Shown here: positions 1 to 6,931 of the stretch, one piece after another
Numbering within the stretch: position 1 is the stretch's first letter
How the letters are laid out: each line of letters opens with the position of its first letter
Made by a program: the position numbers and the translations under genes
From: JADJRH01 sp046351455
GTDB lineage: Bacteria; Myxococcota_A; Polyangia; Polyangiales; Polyangiaceae
Reading direction: 5' to 3'
Length of the DNA: 64,000 nt
Assembly (NCBI GenBank): GCA_046351455.1
Contig: JAXLYM010000002.1
Span: 372,001-436,000, forward strand
Notes under the pieces: model-generated
Told to the model about the DNA's origin: nothing
Database searches by the model: none
The model's input: the letters and a program-made list of their open reading frames with translations, nothing else

Positions 1-1338
1 CGGGTTGTAGCGGGAAAACTCGCGCAATTCGACGATGCCCGTCACGCCGCCCGCGCGCACGGTGATCGTGTTCTTGTCGTCGTCCGCGGCGATCACCTCC
101 GCGTTCACGACGCGGTAGCCGCTCTTGATCGGCTCCGTCGTCGCGGAAGGATCGCCCTTCTTCTTCGTGAACGGCGCGAAGAGCTTGTGCCGCGCGGCGT
201 AGTCGTCGAGGTTCTTGCGCACGGCCGCGCGCGCCGCCGCCTGCAGCGCCGGATCGATCGTCGTCGTGATCGTGTAGCCGCCGCGCTCGCCCGCGGGCCC
301 GAGGAGCTCGTTCATCTTGCGGCGCACCTCGTCCACCACCTCGGGCGCGAGGTCCGACGAAACGTCCGTCTCGCGCGCGAGCACGATCGGCTCCGACTTC
401 GCCGCGGCCACCGCGTCCGCCGGCGCGAAGCCCTTCTCGGCCATCTGATCGAGCACGAAGCGCCGGCGCGACATCGCGCGCGCCATGTTCACGCGCGGCG
501 AGTAGATGCTCGGCCCCTTCACGATGCCCGCGAGCGTCGCGGCCTCCCCGAGCTTGAGCTCCGTCACGCTCTTGCCGAAGTAGTAGCGGCTCGCCTCCTC
601 GACGCCGTAGCGCCCGTGCCCGAAGTAGATGTGGTTCAGGTAGAGCTCGAGGATCTCGTCCTTGCCCAGCGTCTGCTCGATGCGCCGCGCGAGGATGACC
701 TCCTTCGCCTTCCGCGAGAACGTCCGCTCCGGCGTGAGCAGCACGTTCTTCACGACCTGCTGCGTGATCGTGCTGCCGCCCTGGAGCGATCCCGGCCGCG
801 TCACGTTGTGCGCGAGCGCGCGCAGCATGCCGAGGTAGTTGAGGCCGTCGTGCTGGTAGAAGTGCGCGTCCTCGGCCGCGAGCACGGCCTTCTTCATCAC
901 GTCCGGCACCGACTGGATCGACACCACCGTGCGCCGCTCCACGAACATCTCGCCGAGCGTCGTGCCGTCGCGCGCGAGGATGCGCGTCACCTGCGGCGGG
1001 TTGTAGCTCGATCGCAGATCGCGCACGTCGGGCAGGTCCGCCTCGTAGTGCCGCAGCACCAGCACGAGGCCGAGCGCGCCCGCGACGACGACGCCGAGCA
1101 GCGCCACGAGGAGCCGCGGGATCCACGTGCGCGCCCACGAGCGCCTGCGCCGCTTCTTCTTCTTCGGCGCCTTCGTCGGGCCGTCAGCTCGGGAGCGCTC
1201 CGTCCGGAGGGTCCCGTCGCCCTGGGCCCCCCCGTCGCTCTCGCGTTCGTTCTCGCTCAACCTTCGCGCCTCGCTCGGGGAGAGCGTACTCGCGGAGGCG
1301 GGGGGTGCGCCAAATCCATGCGATCTCGGCTGGTCCAC
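1..1338 (-). CDS. mrcA: Class A penicillin-binding protein (PBP1A type), 3' end cut by window edge
   Basis: Bifunctional cell-wall enzyme that polymerises glycan strands (GT51 transglycosylase) and cross-links peptides. Only the N-terminal 446 codons are in the window. A basic cytoplasmic tail (KKKKRRRR) precedes one membrane helix (RLLVALLGVVVAGALGLVLV). Then come GT51 motifs: AAEDAHFYQHDG with the catalytic Glu, GGSTITQQVVKN, and the RKAKEVILARRIE block. The visible C-terminal part (RVVNAEVIAADDDKNTITV) looks like the OB-type insertion of PBP1A; the transpeptidase domain lies outside. No ATG precedes the membrane helix, so I place the start at a GTG (1338). A TTG at 1260 is an alternative, and neither has a clear Shine-Dalgarno. 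The kinase gene ends about 60 bp upstream on the same strand, so the two may be co-transcribed. Confidence 0.88.
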   Translation of the reverse strand, partial: MDQPRSHGFGAPPASASTLSPSEARRLSENERESDGGAQGDGTLRTERSRADGPTKAPKKKKRRRRSWARTWIPRLLVALLGVVVAGALGLVLVLRHYEADLPDVRDLRSSYNPPQVTRILARDGTTLGEMFVERRTVVSIQSVPDVMKKAVLAAEDAHFYQHDGLNYLGMLRALAHNVTRPGSLQGGSTITQQVVKNVLLTPERTFSRKAKEVILARRIEQTLGKDEILELYLNHIYFGHGRYGVEEASRYYFGKSVTELKLGEAATLAGIVKGPSIYSPRVNMARAMSRRRFVLDQMAEKGFAPADAVAAAKSEPIVLARETDVSSDLAPEVVDEVRRKMNELLGPAGERGGYTITTTIDPALQAAARAAVRKNLDDYAARHKLFAPFTKKKGDPSATTEPIKSGYRVVNAEVIAADDDKNTITVRAGGVTGIVELREFSRYNP

Positions 1339-1397
1339 AGCGCGCGCAACGCGGACCGGATGCCGGGCAATCCGCCCAGCGCGGACTGCCTATCTCT

Positions 1398-2786
1398 TCA
1401 ACCGAGGAACTTGAGCACGAGCACGGTGATCAAGACGCCTGCGAGCAGACAGGCGATCGCCACGCCGAGCAGCAGCACGATCGGAGTCTTCTGCTTCGGC
1501 GGATCCGGCACCGCGGACATCGGCGCGGTCTTCGCCATCGCCTTGTTCATCTGCGCTCGCGACGCGGGCGGACCGCTCATCGGGAGGACAGGCCCGTTCA
1601 TCGGCGCGGGGGCGAGAGGCATGTTCGCGTTCTGCGCGGGCGCCATGACTGGACCGGTCGGCGCGACCATCCCGGGGCCGACAGCGGGCTGCGGCGCGGA
1701 CATCGGCGCGGTGTTCGGGGCCATGTTCGGGGCGGCGGGCGCGGCCTCTTTTTGAGTGACGATCGGCCCCGGCGCAGCGGCCATCTTCACCGTCTTGTTC
1801 TGCGAGGACGGCACGCCCATCGAAGCGGGCGGCGTCCCTTGCGACACCGTACCTGCGGCGCCCGGAGAGGAGGGCGCGGGCCCCGGCATCATCGCGGTGT
1901 ATCCCTTGCCGGAGGGAGAGAACGGCTTGAGCGCCTCCGCGAAATCCGCCGCGGACGGGTAACGACTCTCGGGCTTCTTTTCGAGCGCCTTCGCGATCAC
2001 CTGCGCGAGCCCCGGCGGAAACGCCTTCCCCGGTATCCGATCGTCGAGGCTGATCGGCGGCTTCGTGACGTGGAGTTGGATGTACTCCATCGGCGTGCGC
2101 GCATCGAACGGGAGCTTTCCCGTCAGCACCTCGAACAGGATGACGGCCAGCGAGTAGATATCGCTGCGCGCGTCGAGCGTGTGTCCCTGCGCCTGCTCCG
2201 GCGACATGAACTCCGGCGTGCCGAACACCATGCCTTCCTGCGTGAGCATGATGGAGCCCGGCCGCATCTCTCGCTCCGTCACCTTCGCGAGGCCGAAGTC
2301 GAGCACTTTGGGGAAGTCCTTCAGCCCGCCGTTCGTGGAGAGGAAGATGTTCTCTGGCTTCAAGTCGCGATGAACGATCCCCATGAGGTGCGCCTCTTGG
2401 AGAGCGCCGCACACTTGAATGAGGACGGGGATCGCGCGCTCGACCGGGAGCGGACCTTCCTTGCGGACGACCTGGTTGAGGTTCCGTCCTTCGAGGTACT
2501 CCATCACGATGTAGAGCGACCCGTCGTCCAGCTCCCCATACAGGTACACTTTGACCGTGTTGGGGTGGGACAGGTGGCTCATCGCGCGCGCCTCGCGGCG
2601 GAAACGGCTCACCAGGTCTTTGCGATTCGCGAGCTTCGGGTGGAGGATCTTGACCGCCACCATCCGGTTCATGGCAGGCTGAAGGGCCTTGTAGACGGCG
2701 CCCATGCCGCCGGAGCCGATCTTCTGCAAGATCCGAAACTGGCCATCCAAAAGGTCACGACCGATGTTCGGATCCTGGGCGGCCAT
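1398..2786 (-). CDS. Ser/Thr protein kinase with C-terminal membrane anchor
   Basis: Hanks-type kinase of 462 aa, counted from the ATG at 2786. Glycine loop GSGGMG (24-29), ATP-binding Lys in VAVK (46), catalytic HRDLKPEN (139-146), DFG (163-165) and the GTPEFMSPEQ activation segment end are all intact, so it should be active. A Pro/Ala/Met-rich low-complexity stretch (about 280-430) follows. One hydrophobic helix (IVLLLGVAIACLLAGVLITV) sits at the very C-terminus with only a few residues after it, so there is no external sensor domain. A GTG at 2831 would add 15 residues. The gene diverges from pgeF with under 50 bp between starts, so promoters must overlap. Substrates are unknown; the PBP gene just downstream suggests a cell-wall link, which is inference. 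Confidence 0.93.
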   Translation of the reverse strand: MAAQDPNIGRDLLDGQFRILQKIGSGGMGAVYKALQPAMNRMVAVKILHPKLANRKDLVSRFRREARAMSHLSHPNTVKVYLYGELDDGSLYIVMEYLEGRNLNQVVRKEGPLPVERAIPVLIQVCGALQEAHLMGIVHRDLKPENIFLSTNGGLKDFPKVLDFGLAKVTEREMRPGSIMLTQEGMVFGTPEFMSPEQAQGHTLDARSDIYSLAVILFEVLTGKLPFDARTPMEYIQLHVTKPPISLDDRIPGKAFPPGLAQVIAKALEKKPESRYPSAADFAEALKPFSPSGKGYTAMMPGPAPSSPGAAGTVSQGTPPASMGVPSSQNKTVKMAAAPGPIVTQKEAAPAAPNMAPNTAPMSAPQPAVGPGMVAPTGPVMAPAQNANMPLAPAPMNGPVLPMSGPPASRAQMNKAMAKTAPMSAVPDPPKQKTPIVLLLGVAIACLLAGVLITVLVLKFLG

Positions 2787-2834
2787 GCTGCGTTGCACGA
2801 AGCTATCACGCGCCCGGGTGGGTAGGTCCACTCC

Positions 2835-3698
2835 ATGACGATGTCCAACCTCTCAAGAAGCGACGAGACCCCCTCCCCCTCCCCCACCGAAGCCGAAGCG
2901 CTCCGGAGCCCCCTCCTTATAGAGGGTGGGTTCCAGCATGCCTTCTTCACCCGCAGAGGGGGGGTGAGCCGTCCTCCATACGACACCCTCTCCTTCTCGG
3001 TCGCGGGCGGAGACGACCCCGAGGCCGTGCGTGAGAATCGGAGACGCGCGGCGCGTGCCCTCGGAGTGGACCCGCGACGTCTCCACTACCTGAGCCAAGT
3101 CCACGGCACCGACGCGTCAGTCCTGACAGCCGAGGACGATCCGGATCAGGTGGTCCGACGCGTGGGCGACATCACGCTGTCATCGACTCCGGGCGTCGCC
3201 TGCGGAGTCCGCTCGGCCGATTGCGTACCCGTGCTGCTCGCCGATCTCGACACCGGCAGTGTGGCGGCGGTGCACAGCGGTTGGAAGGGCACCCTCCTTC
3301 GAGCAGCGGTGATCGGCGTCCATCGATTGCGCTCCCTCATCGGTGGTCCGGGTCGTCTCGTGGCGGCGATTGGACCGTGCATCTCCGTGTGCTGTTTCGA
3401 GGTGGGAGAGGACGTGGCGTCTCAGCTCTGCCAGGCATCGATTGCCGGAGCGTCAGTCCTCTCTCATGGTCCTGCCACCGAGAGCGCGCGGCGGCGGACC
3501 GGCTCGGACGCGCCGACTCCGCGGATCGATCTCCGCAGGATCGTCCGCGCGCAGCTCCGAGAGGAGGGCCTCGCGGACGACAGCATCGAAGACGTGGCCG
3601 GCTGTACGGTCTGCTCGCCCGAGCTCTTTCATTCGTATCGTCGGGACGGTGAGCGGAGTGGTCGCCTCCTGTCCGCCATCGTGCCTCGCGCTCGCTGA
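2835..3698 (+). CDS. pgeF: Peptidoglycan editing factor PgeF / multicopper-like purine nucleoside phosphorylase family
   Basis: YfiH/PgeF family protein of 287 aa. The family is linked to removal of mis-incorporated residues from UDP-MurNAc precursors, and members also show purine nucleoside phosphorylase or laccase-like activity. The metal ligands are visible: H90 in SQVHG, C130 in ADCVPV, H147 in AVHSGWKG. The AIGPCISVCCFEVG block and the C-terminal CTVCSPELFHSYRRDG block are also family hallmarks. An insertion of about 25 residues (near 195-225, Ser/Arg-rich) is longer than in most members. A second ATG lies six bases downstream (2841). It sits next to cell-wall genes and is divergent from the kinase. 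Confidence 0.92.
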   Translation: MTMSNLSRSDETPSPSPTEAEALRSPLLIEGGFQHAFFTRRGGVSRPPYDTLSFSVAGGDDPEAVRENRRRAARALGVDPRRLHYLSQVHGTDASVLTAEDDPDQVVRRVGDITLSSTPGVACGVRSADCVPVLLADLDTGSVAAVHSGWKGTLLRAAVIGVHRLRSLIGGPGRLVAAIGPCISVCCFEVGEDVASQLCQASIAGASVLSHGPATESARRRTGSDAPTPRIDLRRIVRAQLREEGLADDSIEDVAGCTVCSPELFHSYRRDGERSGRLLSAIVPRAR

Positions 3699-3718
3699 GC
3701 CGCCGTCCACGCGGCCCG

Positions 3719-3789
3719 TCCAATCCGGTGACGGGTCCAAATCGGTTGACCTCTCCAAGCCGGTTACCGGCCCAAGCACGTTGGCCGAC
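3719..3789. repeat. About four 17-18 bp direct repeats
   Basis: Successive units at 3719-3735, 3736-3753, 3754-3771 and a degenerate 3772-3789 share the core TCCAA-(A/G)-(T/C)CGGTT-(G/A)-AC. The period of 17-18 bp, not a clean helical repeat, lies 20 bp after the pgeF stop. Possible protein-binding cluster or slippage product; function unknown. Confidence 0.5.
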
Positions 3790-4086
3790 ACCCATTCGCG
3801 CAACCTCGTTGAGGGCGACGCACCTCACCCCCAGAGGCGCAGGTCATGCGCCCATACCTGGGTGGGTGTCTACGCTCGGGACCCCTGTCGCCGGGGGGAG
3901 GGTATCGGGTTCGAGGGGGGCACTCGCGATCGGTTTTGGGGCCCTCTCCAACTCGACTTCAGCGTGGATCCAAGTGGGTTCGAACAATGGAGACGGCGAT
4001 CGCCGGGAGGCTTCCGCCGGGCCGGTTCCGCCCGAGGCCCCGCGTCACTCCCCCCCTCCCAGACTGAAAGTTGCGGAGGGCGTCTC

Positions 4087-4131
4087 TTGGGGCAGAGTGA
4101 CCTCGAAATAAAAAAAACGAGTTTGCCCCAA
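4087..4131 (+). promoter_or_regulatory. Nested inverted repeat upstream of the H1-like gene
   Basis: Outer arms TTGGGGCA (4087-4094) and TGCCCCAA (4124-4131) are perfect complements. Inside them CTCG (4102-4105) and CGAG (4118-4121) flank an A-rich loop containing AAATAAAAAAA. It lies 27 bp before the ATG at 4159, so it could be an operator or a 5' UTR hairpin controlling the abundant DNA-binding protein. It is A-rich rather than followed by T residues, so it is not a plus-strand terminator. Confidence 0.5.
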
Positions 4132-4158
4132 ATGGGTTGTTGACGGACAACATGACTT

Positions 4159-4647
4159 ATGACACTGAACATCTCCATGGACAACGTGGAAACCCAGCTC
4201 AAGTCTCGTGTTGATTCGTTTGTTGCCGAGCTCTCGGAGCTTGTTCGCAAGGCGGCCATTGAGGCTGTCCAGAGCGCGCTCAAGGGTGGTGCGGCGGCTG
4301 CTCCCGGCGTCGCGAAGGCGGCCGGCAAGAAGCGCGGTCCGGCTGCGGCCGCGGCCCCCGTGGCGGCTCCCAAGGCTGCTGCAAAGGCCCCCAAGGCCGC
4401 TGCCGCCCCCGCCGCGTCGAAGCGCAAGGCCGGCCAGAAGCGCTCTCCGGATGAGATCACCAAGACCACCGAGAAGCTCCTCGCGTACATCACCAAGAAC
4501 TCCGGCCAGCGCATCGAGGAGATCGCGAAGGGCGTCGGCAACAGCACCAAGGAGCTCACTCTCCCGGTGAAGAAGCTCCTCAACGAGAAGAAGATCTCGG
4601 CCAAGGGCGAGAAGCGCGCGACGCGTTACTTCGTTGCCGGCAAGTGA
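4159..4647 (+). CDS. Histone-H1-like DNA-binding protein with Lys/Ala linker and winged-helix-like tail
   Basis: Small basic protein of 162 aa in three parts: an N-terminal amphipathic helix (about 8-42, likely oligomerisation); a Lys/Ala/Pro linker (about 43-95, repeats of the PKAAAKAPKAAAA kind) resembling eukaryotic H1 tails; and a compact C-terminal domain (96-162, from SPDEITKTTEKLLAYI to TRYFVAGK) whose helix pattern and closing beta strand look like a winged helix. It is likely a nucleoid-associated protein. An in-frame ATG at 4177 is an alternative start; neither has a strong ribosome site. The A-rich inverted repeat upstream and the 37-bp array downstream are notable. The function is inferred from composition and fold pattern; no family name is claimed. 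Confidence 0.85.
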   Translation: MTLNISMDNVETQLKSRVDSFVAELSELVRKAAIEAVQSALKGGAAAAPGVAKAAGKKRGPAAAAAPVAAPKAAAKAPKAAAAPAASKRKAGQKRSPDEITKTTEKLLAYITKNSGQRIEEIAKGVGNSTKELTLPVKKLLNEKKISAKGEKRATRYFVAGK

Positions 4648-4707
4648 TCTCCGCTGCGTCGGCCTCTCTCAATAGAAGGCCGGCGCACCGCGATCGCGTC
4701 GGAGAAA

Positions 4708-4734
4708 ACGGCTCTTTCAAAGGGGGGGAGCCGT
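4708..4734 (+). terminator. Possible hairpin after the H1-like gene
   Basis: ACGGCTC pairs with GAGCCGT around a 13-nt loop containing a run of seven G, 60 bp after the stop codon. There is no T-tract, so intrinsic termination is doubtful. Confidence 0.3.
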
Positions 4735-4911
4735 AGCCGTAAAGCAGCGCACAGGAGGGGATCGAAGGGGAGGGAGCGGGGAGAAAGAGCCGGAGCGACG
4801 CCATGCCGTGATCGAGAGTGCGACGCGCGCATTGCGGAAGGATCTACCTTCTACGCGCCTCGTTCTCGCGGCCTGTGGGATCAGGTGCGCGGCCTTTTGC
4901 GAGACGCGAGC

Positions 4912-5660
4912 GTGATGAGCGCCGGTGCGATCAGCGTGTGATCGGCTCCTCGCAGACGCGGATTCGTGAGCGCCAGATCGCTGCACATCGAGACGCGGAT
5001 TCGTCGCTCGCGTGCAGGACATCGCAGAGCCGAGGTCGTGAGCGCCCGATCGAGGAGCGTCGCAGACGTGGTTTCGAGGAGTGCAGATCTGCGCTGCGCG
5101 AACGTCGCTTTGGTGATGGTGTGATCGCTCTCTCAATCGCGCCGTCGTGAGCGTATGATCGACACGCTGCAAACGTCGCTTCGTGATCGTGTGATCGACA
5201 AGGCTGCTGGTGCAGCTTGGTGATGATGTGATCGATGTGCGGCAACTGCACGCTTCGTGATCGCGTGATCGATGCGCGGTACAAGCTCGCTTCGTGATCA
5301 TGTGATCGATGTGCAGCAACTGCGCGCTTCGTGATCGCGTGATCGATGCGCGGTACAAGCTCGCTTCATGATCATGTGCATGTGATCGATGCGCGGTACA
5401 AGCTCGCTTCGTGATCGCGTGATCGATGCGCGGCACTTCCTCGCTTTGTGATCGATGCGCGACTTCCTCGCTTCATGATCATGTGATCGATGCGCGGCAC
5501 TTCCTCGCTTCATGATCATGTGATCGATGCGCGGCACTTCCTCGCTTCGTGATCGCGTGATCGACGAGCAGCGCAACATCGTTTTCGTGGCGGTGTGATC
5601 GAGCGTGCGACGCTCGCTCGCTTCGTGATCGCGTGAACGACACGTCGCGTACGTCGCATC
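4912..5660. repeat. Tandem array of about 20 GATC-rich 37-bp units
   Basis: Units start at about 4929, 4966, 5003, 5038, 5076, 5113, 5147, 5183, 5220, 5257, 5294, 5331, 5368, 5411, 5447, 5475, 5512, 5549, 5587 and 5625. Most are 36-38 bp; exceptions are 28 bp (5447), 34 bp (5113) and 43 bp (5368). The best-preserved units (5257-5548) begin GTGATCGCGTGATCGATG or ATGATCATGTGATCGATG and end CTCGCTTC. The left units are degenerate and the right end decays after 5625. Almost every unit in the core has two GATC sites 8 bp apart, giving about 29 in 750 bp by eye. There are no unique spacers, so it is not CRISPR. The 37-bp period excludes a repeat-coding protein. It could be a protein-binding array, a chromosome-organisation site or a transcribed satellite; function unknown. 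Confidence 0.9.
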
Positions 5661-5834
5661 GACGAGCGGCGGTGGAACGCTCGCGCAGACGTGCAGAGGG
5701 GGCCTTTACGCGCTCGGGGGACCGCCGGACAGGCGACATCGCGGCGCGGCTCCACGGCGCGTGCTGCGGGCCTCTCCGCGCGCCTCGGCGTGGGGTCCTG
5801 TCGCGCTGGAGCGGCTCCAGGCGAGATGGAACGT

Positions 5835-5906
5835 GCCCCTCCCTTCGCGAACGGAGAGAGCGATTTGGGAGGGGCGGACTTCGCGAAGCGAAGGCCGGGG
5901 GTGGGC
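5835..5906 (-). repeat. Dispersed repeat family 1, copy A (inverted)
   Basis: Read on the minus strand this 72-nt stretch starts GCCCACCCCCGGCCTTCGC and ends GGGAGGGGC. It matches the copy at 16751-16822 at 70 of 72 positions by eye. It contains a hairpin in which CCCCTCCC pairs with GGGAGGGG, plus a TTCGCTTCGCGAAG inner palindrome. REP-like intergenic element. Confidence 0.85.
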
Positions 5907-5976
5907 AACCGAGCCCCGCTTCATGGTTCCTGGAAGCGCTCTGGGATGTCACGTTTCGGGCGCCACAAAAAGCGAA

Positions 5977-6002
5977 GAGGGAGCGCCTCTCGACGCTCCC
6001 TC
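5977..6002 (-). terminator. Intrinsic terminator of the poly-Thr lipoprotein gene
   Basis: On the minus strand GAGGGAGCG pairs with CGCTCCCTC around an 8-nt loop, and CTTCGCTTTTTG follows. It lies 30 bp after the stop codon of the lipoprotein gene. Confidence 0.65.
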
Positions 6003-6032
6003 TCCGGGAGAACGAGCCTTACTTACGTAAGC

Positions 6033-6572
6033 TCAGTTCTGCGGGCAGTCGCCGATGGCGTTCGAGAAGTCGATGCACTCCTGATCGCCGCCGCAGGTGT
6101 TGTACGCGTCCGCGCAGGAGCCGGTGAACGCGCAGCTGATGCAGCCCATCTGGCTGTTACCGCACGCCGTCTGGTCGGCCATCATCGCCGTGTCGCACGC
6201 GTCCTTCGAGGCGGGCGCCGAGGGGCAGCCCGAGCCCGCGCCGTCACAGCTCGTGTAGCAAGCCGAGCAGATCACGCACTCGACGAGCGCGTTGTACTCC
6301 TGCGCGCCGTTCGGGTACTGGTCCGCGAAGCAGGTGTAGCAGGCGTTGAAGTCCGCCTCGGCCGTGCAGTCCGCCACGGTCGTCGTCGTGGTGGTGGTCG
6401 TCGTCGTGGTCGTGGTGGTGGTCGTCGTCGTGGTCGTGGTGGTCGTCGTCGAGCCACCGCCGCCCTCGCTGCCACCCGCGCCGCCGCCACCGGCCGACGA
6501 GCCACCCTTCGAGCCACAGCCAACGAGAGAAGCACCCGCCACGACCATCATCACACAAATCCAAGACTTCAT
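6033..6572 (-). CDS. Lipoprotein with 24-residue poly-Thr linker and Cys-rich domain
   Basis: 179-aa surface lipoprotein. The start at 6572 is fixed by a strong GGAGG five bases upstream. The signal peptide ends in the lipobox LVGC (Cys19). A Gly/Ser linker is followed by 24 consecutive Thr (codons 6378-6449, all ACC or ACG). The C-terminal domain of about 110 residues carries many Cys, including CYTCF, CVICSACYTSC and CISC, which probably form disulfides. No enzymatic motif is visible. The linker tract is a triplet microsatellite and may vary in length in frame. An intrinsic terminator follows. Function unknown; the same lipobox-linker-Cys layout recurs at 40.8-42.3 kb. Confidence 0.87.
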   Translation of the reverse strand: MKSWICVMMVVAGASLVGCGSKGGSSAGGGGAGGSEGGGGSTTTTTTTTTTTTTTTTTTTTTTTTVADCTAEADFNACYTCFADQYPNGAQEYNALVECVICSACYTSCDGAGSGCPSAPASKDACDTAMMADQTACGNSQMGCISCAFTGSCADAYNTCGGDQECIDFSNAIGDCPQN

Positions 6573-6931
6573 TGCGACCTCCAAAAAACTACCGTTACGG
6601 ACCAAGAACCCTCGCGCAGATCCGCTCGCGAGACTCGAAGGTCCCGCGCCAGCGCCACCCCATCGCGCGGTCGCCGCTCGTGAGACAAGGTGCCTCTACG
6701 CCGCGACACGAACCGGAAAGCGCGAGGCAAGTCCAATTCGCGTCGGTGCAGATACACGGCTCTCCACCAAGTTGCAACGGTTTGAGCTTCAACCTGTCCA
6801 AGTTCGCCACGGGCCTTCTCGCCGCGACGAAAACTTTCATTCTGCCTGGTTTGCCGCAGCGCGCGAGAGCCCCGCATCGGTGAGAAACACCGCTCCATCG
6901 TGAGACAGCGGGGCAGTTTGCCTCGCCACCG
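6573..6931. other. Gap between pccB and the lipoprotein gene
   Basis: 359 bp with no supported gene. It must hold the end of the pccB transcript and the promoter of the lipoprotein on the minus strand. Apart from the lipoprotein's ribosome site near its left end I see no recognisable motif. Confidence 0.5.

Larger units (their letters stand above)
3699..4158. other. 460-bp gap between pgeF and the H1-like gene
   Basis: No credible reading frame. It holds a short 18-bp direct-repeat series near its left end (3719-3789) and a nested inverted repeat just before the next gene (4087-4131), both listed separately. The middle has no structure I can assign; a few GGTTCGA-like strings do not fold into a tRNA. 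Confidence 0.6.
4648..6032. other. 1.4-kb non-coding region with repeat array
   Basis: Between the H1-like gene and the convergent poly-Thr lipoprotein gene. It contains a weak hairpin (4708-4734), a tandem 37-bp array (about 4912-5660), one inverted copy of dispersed repeat family 1 (5835-5906) and the lipoprotein's terminator (5977-6002). Apparent minus-strand frames across it are rejected because the array period is not a multiple of three and their products are low-complexity Arg/His/Ser strings. Confidence 0.7.

Noticed and set aside
3840..4000. tRNA gene suggested by GGTTCGA-like strings
   Set aside because: No acceptor stem, anticodon arm or CCA context can be paired.
4912..5660. CRISPR array
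   Set aside because: Adjacent units are near-identical throughout with no unique spacers, and no cas genes are nearby.
4717..5952. Several minus-strand reading frames across the 37-bp array (His/Arg/Ser-rich products)
   Set aside because: The repeat period is not a multiple of three, so copies would be read in all frames; the products are low-complexity and no ribosome site fits.
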